A DNA stretch of 64,000 nucleotides, from contig NZ_JANCLX010000002.1 of the NCBI RefSeq assembly GCF_024295805.1, positions 369,656 through 433,655 on the forward strand, read 5' to 3'. The stretch comes from Streptomyces cucumeris (lineage in GTDB: Bacteria; Actinomycetota; Actinomycetes; Streptomycetales; Streptomycetaceae). Shown here piece by piece: positions 1 to 7,595 of this stretch. The first letter of the stretch is position 1. Each line of letters opens with the position of its first letter. The translations under genes were made by a program, and so were the position numbers. The notes under the pieces are model-generated. The model was not told the DNA's origin, ran no database searches, and saw only the letters and a list, made by a program, of their open reading frames with translations.

Positions 1-12
1 CTCGCACGGCGC

Positions 13-942
13 CTACGGCAGCAGCCCCGAGCTCTGCCACATCCGGCGGCCCACGCCCCGCAGCACCCCGATGTCGTCGAGGAAGTCGGTCAGCCGCTTG
101 GCGCCGGTCTGCATCACCTCGCGCCGGTGGCCGCTCGCCCGCACCTGGGCCACCGCCTCCCGCCGGTCCAGCCCCACATCGCTGTACACCCGCGGGTTGA
201 CGAACGCCCGGGAGAAAATACGGGCGAACTCGCCCGCGGTGACCCGGGTCAGCTCCTGCTCCCAGCGCGGGGCGGTCACCATCTGGCGACGCAGCTCCTC
301 GCGCGCGTACCGCACATGGCGGGCCTCCTCCACCACATGGATCCGGGTCACCCCGCGCACCAGCGTCTGCACCCGGTCGTCCGGGAAGGTCAGCCGCTGC
401 ATCCAGTCCAGCACCTCCTCGCCGAGCAGGGTGGCGGTGAAGGAACCGGGCGTGGTGGAGACCGTCTTGAAGAAGCGGGCGATGTTGTGGTGGAGCCGGG
501 AGACCGGGTATTCGTCGATGCCGCCCTTGTTGATCAGACGCGCGAACATCATCGAGTGACGGCACTCATCCGCTATCTCGGTGAGTGCGTAGCGCACATG
601 GGCGCTGGTGGCGGGCTTGTCGTAGATGTGCCGGACGAGCAGCTGCATCAGGATGACCTCGAACCAGATGCCCAGCGACAGCAGGGCGGCACCCTCGTGC
701 TTGGCCAGCAGATGGCGCTGCTCCTCCGACATCCGCCGCCACATGGGGGTGTCGTACAGGGACACCAGCTCCGGCGGCCAGTACCACTTGTCCGGCTCGA
801 ACGGGGCGTCCCAGTCGAGCTCCTTGTCGGGGTCGAAGGAGTGCTTGGCGGAGGATTCGAGCAGCCGCTGTGCCACCCGCTCCCGGTCCTTGATCAGCCC
901 GAGCGCGTCCCGGAGCGCGGGCGGTTCGGTCATGGTCGTCAT
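13..942 (-). CDS. AurF-like di-iron oxygenase family protein
   Basis: A 309-aa ferritin-like protein of the AurF (p-aminobenzoate N-oxygenase-like) di-iron family. Iron-ligand motifs are visible as Glu95 in GIWFEV, an E-x-x-H type motif in ADECRHS (E126, H129) and EEARHV (E206, H209). Such enzymes activate O2 at a carboxylate-bridged di-iron site; the substrate cannot be told from sequence. The start at 942 (MTTMTEPP) is preceded by GAGGTG nine bases upstream, which is better than any upstream in-frame start. It is divergent from a second ferritin-like gene at 1165, so the two may share a control region and a substrate. The family assignment is firm; the specific reaction is unknown. Confidence 0.8.
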   Translation of the reverse strand: MTTMTEPPALRDALGLIKDRERVAQRLLESSAKHSFDPDKELDWDAPFEPDKWYWPPELVSLYDTPMWRRMSEEQRHLLAKHEGAALLSLGIWFEVILMQLLVRHIYDKPATSAHVRYALTEIADECRHSMMFARLINKGGIDEYPVSRLHHNIARFFKTVSTTPGSFTATLLGEEVLDWMQRLTFPDDRVQTLVRGVTRIHVVEEARHVRYAREELRRQMVTAPRWEQELTRVTAGEFARIFSRAFVNPRVYSDVGLDRREAVAQVRASGHRREVMQTGAKRLTDFLDDIGVLRGVGRRMWQSSGLLP

Positions 943-1040
943 CGCTGGGGGCACCTCGCTGATGGCTCGGACTCGGATGGCACGGACACACCGGGCCCGG
1001 ACACGACGCCCGGGTCGGCGGGTGACCGGCGAACTCCTCT

Positions 1041-1070
1041 TATAAGACTGCCTGTCAGCAAGCGCGTCAA
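1041..1070 (-). promoter_or_regulatory. putative promoter of the AurF-like gene
   Basis: On the minus strand a TTGACG -35-like hexamer (1070-1065) is followed by an AT-rich TATAAG/CTTATA patch at 1041-1047, giving a spacer of about 18-20 bases. The stretch between contains the imperfect palindrome CTGACAGGCAG, a possible repressor site. It lies in the only AT-rich part of the divergent intergenic region. This is inference from sequence only. Confidence 0.35.
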
Positions 1071-1164
1071 TCCCCCGAGGATGTGTTGTTGACCGTTCGG
1101 TGAGCGCGTGTGAGCCTGCCGAAAACGCATCCGTTACGGGGGAGCGAGGTGAAGGAGGGCGTCG

Positions 1165-2271
1165 GTGGCGACGCATGAGCTCTACGCGATGGACTCCGGG
1201 GACCCGATGTGGAAGGTGCCGGCCACCGGTGCCGCGCGCTTCAGCTGGGAGTACGACGATCACCGTGCCCGGCTCCTCGCCCTCTACCAGAAGGGCAAGG
1301 ACAAACAGTGGGACGCCACCAAACGGATCGACTGGGACCTGGAGGTGGACCCGTACGACCCGCTGGGCACCCCCGACGAGGCCCTGGCCCTCTACGGCAC
1401 CCGCTACTGGGAAAGGATGTCCGAAAAGGAGCGGGCGGAGTTCCGGCGCCACGCCGCCGCCTGGCAGTTCAGCCAGTTCCTCCACGGTGAACAGGGCGCC
1501 ATGGTCTGCGCCGCCCGCATCGTCGAATCGGCCCCCGACCTCGACGCCAAGTTCTACTCCGCCACCCAGACCATGGACGAGGCGCGCCACGCCGAGCTCT
1601 ACGGGCGCTTCCTCCACGAGAAGATCGGGATGCTCTACCCGATCAACGACAACCTCCAGGCCCTGCTGGGCGACACCCTCCGCGACTCCCGCTGGGACAT
1701 GGCCTACCTCGGTATGCAGGTGCTCATCGAGGGTCTGGCGCTCGCCGCGTTCGGCGTCATCCGCGACACCACCGACAAACCCCTGCCGCAGCAGCTCCTC
1801 GCCTATGTGATGCAGGACGAGGCCCGCCATGTCGCGTTCGGCCGGATGGCGCTGCGCGACTACTACCGCCAGCTCACCGACGCGGAGCTGCGCGAGCGCG
1901 AGGAGTTCGTCATCGAGGGCTGCTATCTGATGCGCGACCGGCTGCGCGGTGTCGAGGTGCTGGAGAACCTCGGCATCCCCAAGGCCGAGGCCGAGGAGTT
2001 CAGCGAGCGCTCGCCCTACCTCCACATCTTCCGCAAGCTGCTGTTCAGCCGGATCGTGCCCTGTGTGAAGGACATCGGGCTGTGGGGCGAGCGGCTTCAG
2101 CGGGCCTATGTCGACATGGGCGTGCTGGAGCTGGGCGACAGCAATCTGGACCTGCTGATGAACCAGGACGAGGAGCTCGCCGAACGGCTGGACGCGGAAC
2201 GCTTCGCCACGGAGGAGGCGGCCCGCACCGGTGAGGTCGCCGAGGCCATCGCCCAGGGTGCGGAGGACTGA
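1165..2271 (+). CDS. ferritin-like di-iron protein
   Basis: A 368-aa ferritin-like protein with all six expected di-iron ligands: E109 (HGEQ), E139 and H142 (DEARH), E189 (LIEG), E219 and H222 (DEARH). This is the ribonucleotide-reductase-R2-like arrangement of two E-x-x-H helices plus two single glutamates, so an oxygen-activating oxidase or oxygenase is likely. The start is GTG at 1165 with GGAGG six bases upstream. It is divergent from the AurF-like gene, and a functional link between the two is inferred. No ferredoxin or reductase is adjacent. The substrate is unknown. Confidence 0.8.
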   Translation: MATHELYAMDSGDPMWKVPATGAARFSWEYDDHRARLLALYQKGKDKQWDATKRIDWDLEVDPYDPLGTPDEALALYGTRYWERMSEKERAEFRRHAAAWQFSQFLHGEQGAMVCAARIVESAPDLDAKFYSATQTMDEARHAELYGRFLHEKIGMLYPINDNLQALLGDTLRDSRWDMAYLGMQVLIEGLALAAFGVIRDTTDKPLPQQLLAYVMQDEARHVAFGRMALRDYYRQLTDAELREREEFVIEGCYLMRDRLRGVEVLENLGIPKAEAEEFSERSPYLHIFRKLLFSRIVPCVKDIGLWGERLQRAYVDMGVLELGDSNLDLLMNQDEELAERLDAERFATEEAARTGEVAEAIAQGAED

Positions 2272-2539
2272 GGGGGCGCGCGACCCCGGCGCGGAGCGAC
2301 CCGCGTCTGCCGAATCGCCGCGCGGGTGCCCAAACGCCGCGTGGCGGGGACGTGACACCGTCAACACAACTCTGTGACACGGCGCTTGTTACCTTCGTGA
2401 TCAGTGCCACCGGGAACGCCGAGGTCATTGGGGTGATCTCGGTCCGGTGGCATCTGCAGTGCAACAGAACGGCCAAGAGGTGCCTTCCACGGCGGTGGGG
2501 GGCATCTCTTCGTGTGTCCGGCCGGAGGATGATGGTGGT

Positions 2540-3064
2540 GTGCGGATTCGAACGAGCACCATCGAGGACCTTCCCGTCCTCCAGGAGATCGAGCGCGCGG
2601 CGGGCCTGTGCTTCCGGGACGTCGGCATGGACGAGGTCGCCGATGACGAGCCACTGAGCCTTGCCGAGCTGGGGTGCTACCAGCGGGCCGGGCGGGCGTG
2701 GGTCGCGGTGGACGACACCGACCGGGCGATGGGCTACCTGATCACCGACCCCGTCGACGGCAATGTGCATATCGAGCAGGTCTCGGTCCACCCGGACGCC
2801 GCCGGGCGCGGTGTCGGCCGCGCCCTGATCGACCACATCGCGGCGCAGGCCGCCGCGATGGGCGTACCGGCGCTGACCCTGACCACGTTCGTGGACGTGG
2901 CCTGGAACGCGCCGTACTACGCGGCCCGGTGCGGCTTCCGGACGCTGACCGAGGGCGAACTCACCCCCGGTCTGCGCGAGATCCGACGCAGCGAGGCCAG
3001 GCACGGCCTGGACCGGTGGCCGAGGGTCTGCATGCGCAGGGACCTGTCGGGGGCCTCCGGCTGA
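2540..3064 (+). CDS. GNAT-family N-acetyltransferase
   Basis: A protein of about 174 aa with a GNAT fold. The acetyl-CoA pyrophosphate-binding motif appears as HPDAAGRGVGRALIDH (the Q/R-x-x-G-x-G/A type), after the beta4 strand NVHIEQVSV, and a typical WNAPYYAARCGFR motif follows. It should transfer an acetyl group to a small amine or a protein N-terminus; the substrate is not predictable. I chose GTG 2540 (VRIRTSTIED) because GGAGG lies at 2524-2528 and the upstream in-frame residues do not look like a GNAT N-terminus. An upstream GTG at 2447 is the alternative start. Confidence 0.8.
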   Translation: MRIRTSTIEDLPVLQEIERAAGLCFRDVGMDEVADDEPLSLAELGCYQRAGRAWVAVDDTDRAMGYLITDPVDGNVHIEQVSVHPDAAGRGVGRALIDHIAAQAAAMGVPALTLTTFVDVAWNAPYYAARCGFRTLTEGELTPGLREIRRSEARHGLDRWPRVCMRRDLSGASG

Positions 3065-3616
3065 GCGGGCGAGGTCGGGGGCGGGGGCAGGTGCCGGTAC
3101 CGCGCTGCGGGTTCGCCACGGGCCGGTCCGGGGGCCGGGGCGGTGCCACGCCTCGCGGTCGGGCCCGCGGCCCGGCCGAATTCGCCATGCGCGTGTGGTC
3201 GCCTCGGTTTCCGCCAGGCCGGGGCCGACTCCGGCAGTCATCGCGCCGCGGCTCCGGCCCCGGCCGGGCCGCGTGCGCTGTGGCCATGCCCGGCTGACCC
3301 GGTCTGCCGGGACCCGGGCCGGACGGGCAGGGGGGGTATGCACGGTCCCGCTCGGGCGGGGGAGGTGCGCGGTGCCGGTCGCGTCTCGCGGTCAGGCCCG
3401 TGCCGCGCAGGAGCACGGGATCCGGCTGGCTTCCGCGTACGCGCGGGGTCGCCGCGGCTTTCCGCTGGGCCGGGGCCGGGGCCGGGGCCGGGCCTGGGCC
3501 GGTCCGGGATCGGCGTCGCGCTGCGCGGGCAGGCCCGTGGTGCTGCGCCTTGACCATGGCCCGACTGAATTCCCTACGCGCGTGCGGACGTCTGCCCGCC
3601 GCACGTCAGGCGCGGG
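3065..3616. repeat. gene-free stretch of decayed copies of the adjacent lysR 3' end
   Basis: No credible gene is present. The stretch contains at least three degraded direct copies of the end of the neighbouring LysR gene, spanning its stop codon. The gene has CCGGCCGAACTCCCGTACGC at 3650 and GGCCGACTCCGGCA at 3707; related text starts at about 3172, 3421 and 3557, each preceded by a GCGGTCAGGCCCG-like block (3154, 3387, 3528). There is also a short GGGGCC tandem run at 3470-3500. Base composition is extremely GC-rich. Confidence 0.6.
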
Positions 3617-4516
3617 TCAGGCCCGCCCCGTGCACGTCGCGGCGACGGTCCGGCCGAACTCCCGTACGCGCGCGGTCGCGTCGGCCTTGCGCCAGATCAG
3701 GCCGAGGGCCGACTCCGGCAGGTCCTCCACCGGGAGGAACCGCACCGCGCTGCGGCCGTGGTACTCGGCCGTCGGCGCGCAGAGCAGCATCGCGCCCCGG
3801 CCCGCCGCGACCGCCGTCAGCCCCTCCTGGAGGGTGTGCACCCGGGGGCCGGTCGGGACCGGGCGTCCACCCGGGGTCGCGGCCGGAGCCATGGCGTCGC
3901 GCCAGTAGCGCGGTGCGGGACCGGCCGGGGAGACCAGCGGGCTCTCCGCCAGCTCCTCGGCCCGTACGACGGAGCGGCCCGCGAGCGGGTGGCCACCGGC
4001 CACCGCCAGCCGCTGCGGCTGCCGCGAGAAGACCGGCCCCAGCACCAGATCCGGTTCGGCGACCGGCAGACAGACCACCGCCGTGTCCACCTCACCCCGG
4101 CGCAGCGCGCCGAACGGATCCGCGAGCGGAATCTCCACCGTCTCCAGCTCACAGCCCGGATGTCGGTCCCGGAACGCCACGATCGCCGCCATCAGCCCGT
4201 CCCCGACCGCCCCTTGGAACCCGACCCGCAGAACGCCCTCGACCCCGCGGGCCGCCTCCCGCGCCCCCTCGACCGCGCCGTGCAGCGCGGCGTGGGCGGG
4301 CCGCAGCTCGGCCAGGAACCGTTCGCCCAGCGGGGTCAGCCGGACCCGGCGGCTGGTGCGGTCCAGCAGCCGGGCGCCGATTCGCCCCTCCAGCGCGCGC
4401 AGTAGCTGGCTCACCCTGCTCTGCGAGACGTACAGCCGCTCGGCCGCCCGCCCGAAGTGCAACTCCTCGCTGAGCACGAGGAAACACTCCAGTTCGCGGA
4501 GATCCAGCCCGCTCAT
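3617..4516 (-). CDS. LysR-family transcriptional regulator
   Basis: A 299-aa LysR regulator. The N-terminal winged helix-turn-helix (residues 3-62, LELECFLVLSEELHFGRAAE... then SQSRVSQLLRALE) is followed by a type 2 periplasmic-binding-protein-like effector domain from about residue 90. The ATG at 4516 gives the usual family length. It is divergent from an MFS exporter at 4629, the standard arrangement for a regulator controlling the transporter beside it. A perfect ATGAGC-N3-GCTCAT inverted repeat at 4558-4572 is a candidate operator. The inducer is unknown. Confidence 0.9.
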   Translation of the reverse strand: MSGLDLRELECFLVLSEELHFGRAAERLYVSQSRVSQLLRALEGRIGARLLDRTSRRVRLTPLGERFLAELRPAHAALHGAVEGAREAARGVEGVLRVGFQGAVGDGLMAAIVAFRDRHPGCELETVEIPLADPFGALRRGEVDTAVVCLPVAEPDLVLGPVFSRQPQRLAVAGGHPLAGRSVVRAEELAESPLVSPAGPAPRYWRDAMAPAATPGGRPVPTGPRVHTLQEGLTAVAAGRGAMLLCAPTAEYHGRSAVRFLPVEDLPESALGLIWRKADATARVREFGRTVAATCTGRA

Positions 4517-4557
4517 GACGCCCCTTGCACCCCTCCCGGACGGTCCCACCGGGATCG

Positions 4558-4572
4558 ATGAGCCTCGCTCAT
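4558..4572. promoter_or_regulatory. candidate LysR operator (perfect inverted repeat)
   Basis: ATGAGC-CTC-GCTCAT, a 15-bp perfect dyad between the divergent LysR and MFS genes; 15 bp with a conserved centre is typical of LysR recognition sites. A second dyad, GTTCCC-CGCC-GGGAAC (4596-4611), and two copies of GCAGTTCGC (4583 and 4613) lie nearer the MFS start and may be additional sites or promoter-proximal half sites. Confidence 0.5.
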
Positions 4573-4628
4573 GGAAGGGTGAGCAGTTCGCCGTTGTTCC
4601 CCGCCGGGAACGGCAGTTCGCTGGAACC

Positions 4629-5891
4629 ATGTCCAACCGCACGGAATTCACCACTCCGACGGGCGTCTCCAGGCCCGGTCCCCAGCCGTCTTCGACTCCG
4701 ACCCCGACTCCGCACACCTCACCGCTCAGGTCCTGGCTCGCCGTCGTCGCCGTGGCGTTCGGCACCTTCTCCGTCGTCACCACCGAGATGCTGCCGGTCG
4801 GCCTCCTCACTTCCATCGGATCCACGCTCGATGTCTCGGACGGTACGGCCGGGCTCGCGATGACGGTGCCCGGGATCGTGGCGGCGGTCGCGGCCCCGCT
4901 GCTCACCGTCGGGGTGGCCGGACTCGACCGGCGGCTGGTGCTGACCGCGCTGATGGGCCTGCTGGCCGCGGCCAACCTGCTCGCCGCGCTCGCCCCCGGC
5001 TTCCCCGTCCTGCTGACCGCCCGGGTGCTGGTGGGAGTGAGCATCGGCGGGGTGTGGTCGATCGCCGCCGGACTCGCCCTACGGCTGGTGCCGGAGAAGT
5101 CCGCGGGGCACGCCACCGCGATCGTCTTCAGCGGGATCGCGGTGGCCTCGGTCCTGGGCGTACCCGCCGGAACGCTGATCGGCGACCTGATCGACTGGCG
5201 GGCGGCGTTCGCGGTGATGGCCACGCTGTCGCTGGCGGTGGCCGCCGCCCTGGCGATCACCCTGCCGCGGTTGCCCGCGACCGAGGCGATCCGGCTGCGC
5301 GAGGTCCCGGGGCTGTTCCGCGAGGTCCGGCTGCGGGTCGCACTCACGACCACCCTGCTGCTGGTCACCGGCCACTTCTGCGCGTACACCTATATCCGCC
5401 CGGTGCTCGAGGACGTCGCGGGTGTGCGCACGGGCCTGATCAGCGGGCTGCTGCTGGCGTACGGGGTGGCGGGCATCGCCGGGAACTTCCTCGCGGGCGC
5501 GACCGCTCACCGCGATCCGCGCCGTACCCTCGTAGTGATCTTCGTCCTGCTGGCCACGGCCGAACTGCTGGTCCCGGTCACCGGCGGCTCCCCGGCGGGC
5601 GCGACGGCGCTGCTGGTGCTGTGGGGGCTGGCGTACGGCGGGGTGTCGGTGACCTCGCAGACCTGGGTGCTGCACGCGGCGCCGGACGCGCGGGAAGCGG
5701 CCTCGGCGCTGTTCGTCGGGGTCTTCAACGTGGCGATCGCACTGGGCGCGCTGCTCGGCGGCCGGGTGGCGGACGGCGCAGGTCCGACGGCCGTGATGTG
5801 GTGCGGGGGCGCGCTGGCGGTGCTGGCCCTGCTGAACGTGGCGGTCTTCGGCGGGCGAGAGCGAGGGCGTGGAAGCGGGCGCGGGCGTTGA
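4629..5891 (+). CDS. MFS transporter, DHA1 (AraJ/CmlR-like) family
   Basis: A 420-aa integral membrane protein with about 12 hydrophobic helices. The DHA1 signature FGTFSVVTTEMLPVGLL sits in helix 1, and LTARVLVGVSIGGVWSIAAGLA matches the helix 4-5 region of AraJ/PbuE-type exporters. It should export a small compound (drug, nucleoside or sugar) by proton antiport across the cytoplasmic membrane. The start is ATG 4629 after GGAA; the N-terminal 30 residues are Ser/Thr/Pro-rich and cytosolic. It is divergent from LysR, which probably regulates it. The substrate is unknown. Confidence 0.85.
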   Translation: MSNRTEFTTPTGVSRPGPQPSSTPTPTPHTSPLRSWLAVVAVAFGTFSVVTTEMLPVGLLTSIGSTLDVSDGTAGLAMTVPGIVAAVAAPLLTVGVAGLDRRLVLTALMGLLAAANLLAALAPGFPVLLTARVLVGVSIGGVWSIAAGLALRLVPEKSAGHATAIVFSGIAVASVLGVPAGTLIGDLIDWRAAFAVMATLSLAVAAALAITLPRLPATEAIRLREVPGLFREVRLRVALTTTLLLVTGHFCAYTYIRPVLEDVAGVRTGLISGLLLAYGVAGIAGNFLAGATAHRDPRRTLVVIFVLLATAELLVPVTGGSPAGATALLVLWGLAYGGVSVTSQTWVLHAAPDAREAASALFVGVFNVAIALGALLGGRVADGAGPTAVMWCGGALAVLALLNVAVFGGRERGRGSGRGR

Positions 5892-6324
5892 GCCGGCTGC
5901 GGAGCGGGGACGGCACGCGACCGGTGTCCGGCCCGCCGGTACGTTCGCGGTCTCCCCGGCCGCGCGCAGCCGGAGCCGGTCCCCTCGTGTCGGAGGTCCC
6001 CGGGCGGCGCGGGTGATCGGCGACGAGTCCCCGGTGTCCGAGGGCGGAACCGGCTGCGGAGCAGGGATGACATGCGCCCAGGGCCGCGACACGGGTACGC
6101 CCGCGGTCCCCCGGACCGCGCGTATCCGTATCCGGACCCCGGGCCCGCCGGTCACCGGTCGCCCGGTCGCCCACGTCGCGGCGGGGCAAGGACGACGCGG
6201 CCGGGACGGCGCGCGACCATCGTCGGGCCGCCGGTACGCCCGCGGTCTCCCGGGCCGCGCGGATGACCGGGCGCCACCGCGCACGGGCCGGCCGCTCGTC
6301 ACCCGCCCCGTAGGGCCCCGGCCG
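5892..6324. repeat. gene-free stretch with degenerate direct repeats
   Basis: No gene is supported here. Three related blocks of about 50-65 bp recur: around 5907-5968 (ACGCGACCGGTGTCCGGCCC then CCGGTACGTTCGCGGTCTCC), around 6081-6130 (CCGCGACACGGGTACGCCCG then CGGTCCCCCGGACCGCGCG) and around 6208-6270 (GCGCGCGACCATCGTCGGGC then CCGGTACGCCCGCGGTCTCC). GGCTGCGGAGC also appears at 5893 and 6053. The copies lie downstream of both convergent genes and may be decayed duplications with inverted-repeat termination potential. Confidence 0.5.
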
Positions 6325-7098
6325 TCAGGCCCCCGGCAGGGCCCGCAGCCGCTCGGCGACCGTCTTCACCACCGACGGCACCTGGTCGTTGAGGTAGAAG
6401 TGCCCGCCCGGGAAGACCTGGTACTCGAAGGCGCCGCTGGTGTGCCGCTGCCAGGCCCGTACCTCGTCGATGGTCGTCCTCGGGTCGGCGTCCCCGGTCA
6501 GCGCGGTGACCGGGCAGCCGACCCGCTGCCCCGGAACGCAGCGGTAGGTCTCGATGGCGTGGTAGTCGCCCCGGATCGCGGGCATGGCCAGCCGCAGCAG
6601 CTCCTCGTTCTGGAACACCTGCCCGTCCGTCCCGTTCAACCGACGCAGCTCACGCAGCACACCCTCGTCGTCGCGCTGGTGCACGGTCTCGTCGCGCCGC
6701 GTGGAGGGCGCGCGCCGTCCGGAGACGAACAGCGCGGCGGGCGTCACCCCGGCGCGCTCCTCCAGACGCAGCGCCACCTCGTACGCGAGGGTCGCGCCCA
6801 TGCTGTGCCCGAACAGCGCCAGCGGCCGGTCGAAGATCCCGGCCCGTTCCCGGACGGCGGCGACGACGGCGTCGGCGAGTTCGTGGAGATCGTCCAGACA
6901 CGGTTCCCGGTAGCGGTCCTGCCGCCCCGGGTACTGCACGGCCAGCACCTCGACCGACGGCGCCAGGGCCTTCGCCACCGGCAGGTAGTAGCTGGCCGAC
7001 CCTCCGGCGTAGGGGAAGCAGAGCAGCCGGATCGCGCTGTCCGGGGCCTCCTGGTATCGCCTGAGCCAGGTGTCGGCACCGCTGGCGATGCTCGTCAT
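6325..7098 (-). CDS. type II (editing) thioesterase, alpha/beta hydrolase
   Basis: A 257-aa stand-alone thioesterase of the type II family. These hydrolyse misprimed or stalled acyl groups from carrier proteins of NRPS/PKS lines. The nucleophile elbow is GHSMG with Ser99, the N-terminal RLLCFPYAGGSASYY motif forms the oxyanion hole region, and the catalytic His is in GGHFYL near the C-terminus with an Asp in TGDADPRT. The ATG at 7098 is preceded by GGAAGGAACC. No carrier protein, NRPS or PKS gene is nearby, so it must act on an assembly line encoded elsewhere, or it is a relic. Confidence 0.85.
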   Translation of the reverse strand: MTSIASGADTWLRRYQEAPDSAIRLLCFPYAGGSASYYLPVAKALAPSVEVLAVQYPGRQDRYREPCLDDLHELADAVVAAVRERAGIFDRPLALFGHSMGATLAYEVALRLEERAGVTPAALFVSGRRAPSTRRDETVHQRDDEGVLRELRRLNGTDGQVFQNEELLRLAMPAIRGDYHAIETYRCVPGQRVGCPVTALTGDADPRTTIDEVRAWQRHTSGAFEYQVFPGGHFYLNDQVPSVVKTVAERLRALPGA

Positions 7099-7283
7099 GG
7101 TGAACGGTTCCTTCCGCCGGGGTACGCGGGAGCCGGGGGAAGCACGTACTCCCGCTGCGACCACCGCCTTGGTACCAGGAACCCCCTAACGTGCGGCTTG
7201 AGCGGCGAAAGGCTCAGGCCATGTGGACGGGGCGCGCAGGTGAGACCCTGAAACCAGGGGACTCGTCTTCGGGAGTGGGTCCG

Positions 7284-7526
7284 ATGGCAGTGAGCATGCA
7301 CGTGGTCTGGAGCAAGACCGAGCCGGGGCGCGTCATCTACGAGACGCACTCGATCGAAACGATCACCGACGGCGAGGGCGTACACGCGACGGTCGACAGT
7401 CACACGTACGAGATCTCCCTCCGTAGCCGCGCGCAGGCGGAGTCCATCGCGGACGAGGAGGGGTTCGAACTGTTCCGCAAGGGTGAGGCGTGGGAGAGCC
7501 TGCCCGAGGAGGAAGACGCGGAATGA
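7284..7526 (+). CDS. small conserved hypothetical protein
   Basis: An 80-aa protein starting MAVSMHVVWSKTEPG at ATG 7284. It is acidic at the C-terminus (LPEEEDAE) and has an alternating beta-rich pattern with no membrane segment, signal or metal motif. I do not recognise a function. The coding assignment rests on regular GC3 bias, an upstream GGGAGTGGG Shine-Dalgarno-like stretch and a codon-level look typical of a real streptomycete small protein. It is divergent from the thioesterase. Confidence 0.6.
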   Translation: MAVSMHVVWSKTEPGRVIYETHSIETITDGEGVHATVDSHTYEISLRSRAQAESIADEEGFELFRKGEAWESLPEEEDAE

Positions 7527-7595
7527 GCACACGGCGCGGGGCCCGGGGGCCGCCGCACCGTGTGTTCATCGATGTTCCGCCGGTGGGGGTCGGTC

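Noticed and set aside
6325..7098. Edge of an antibiotic gene cluster
   Set aside because: The type II thioesterase stands alone; no NRPS, PKS, carrier protein or pathway gene is near.
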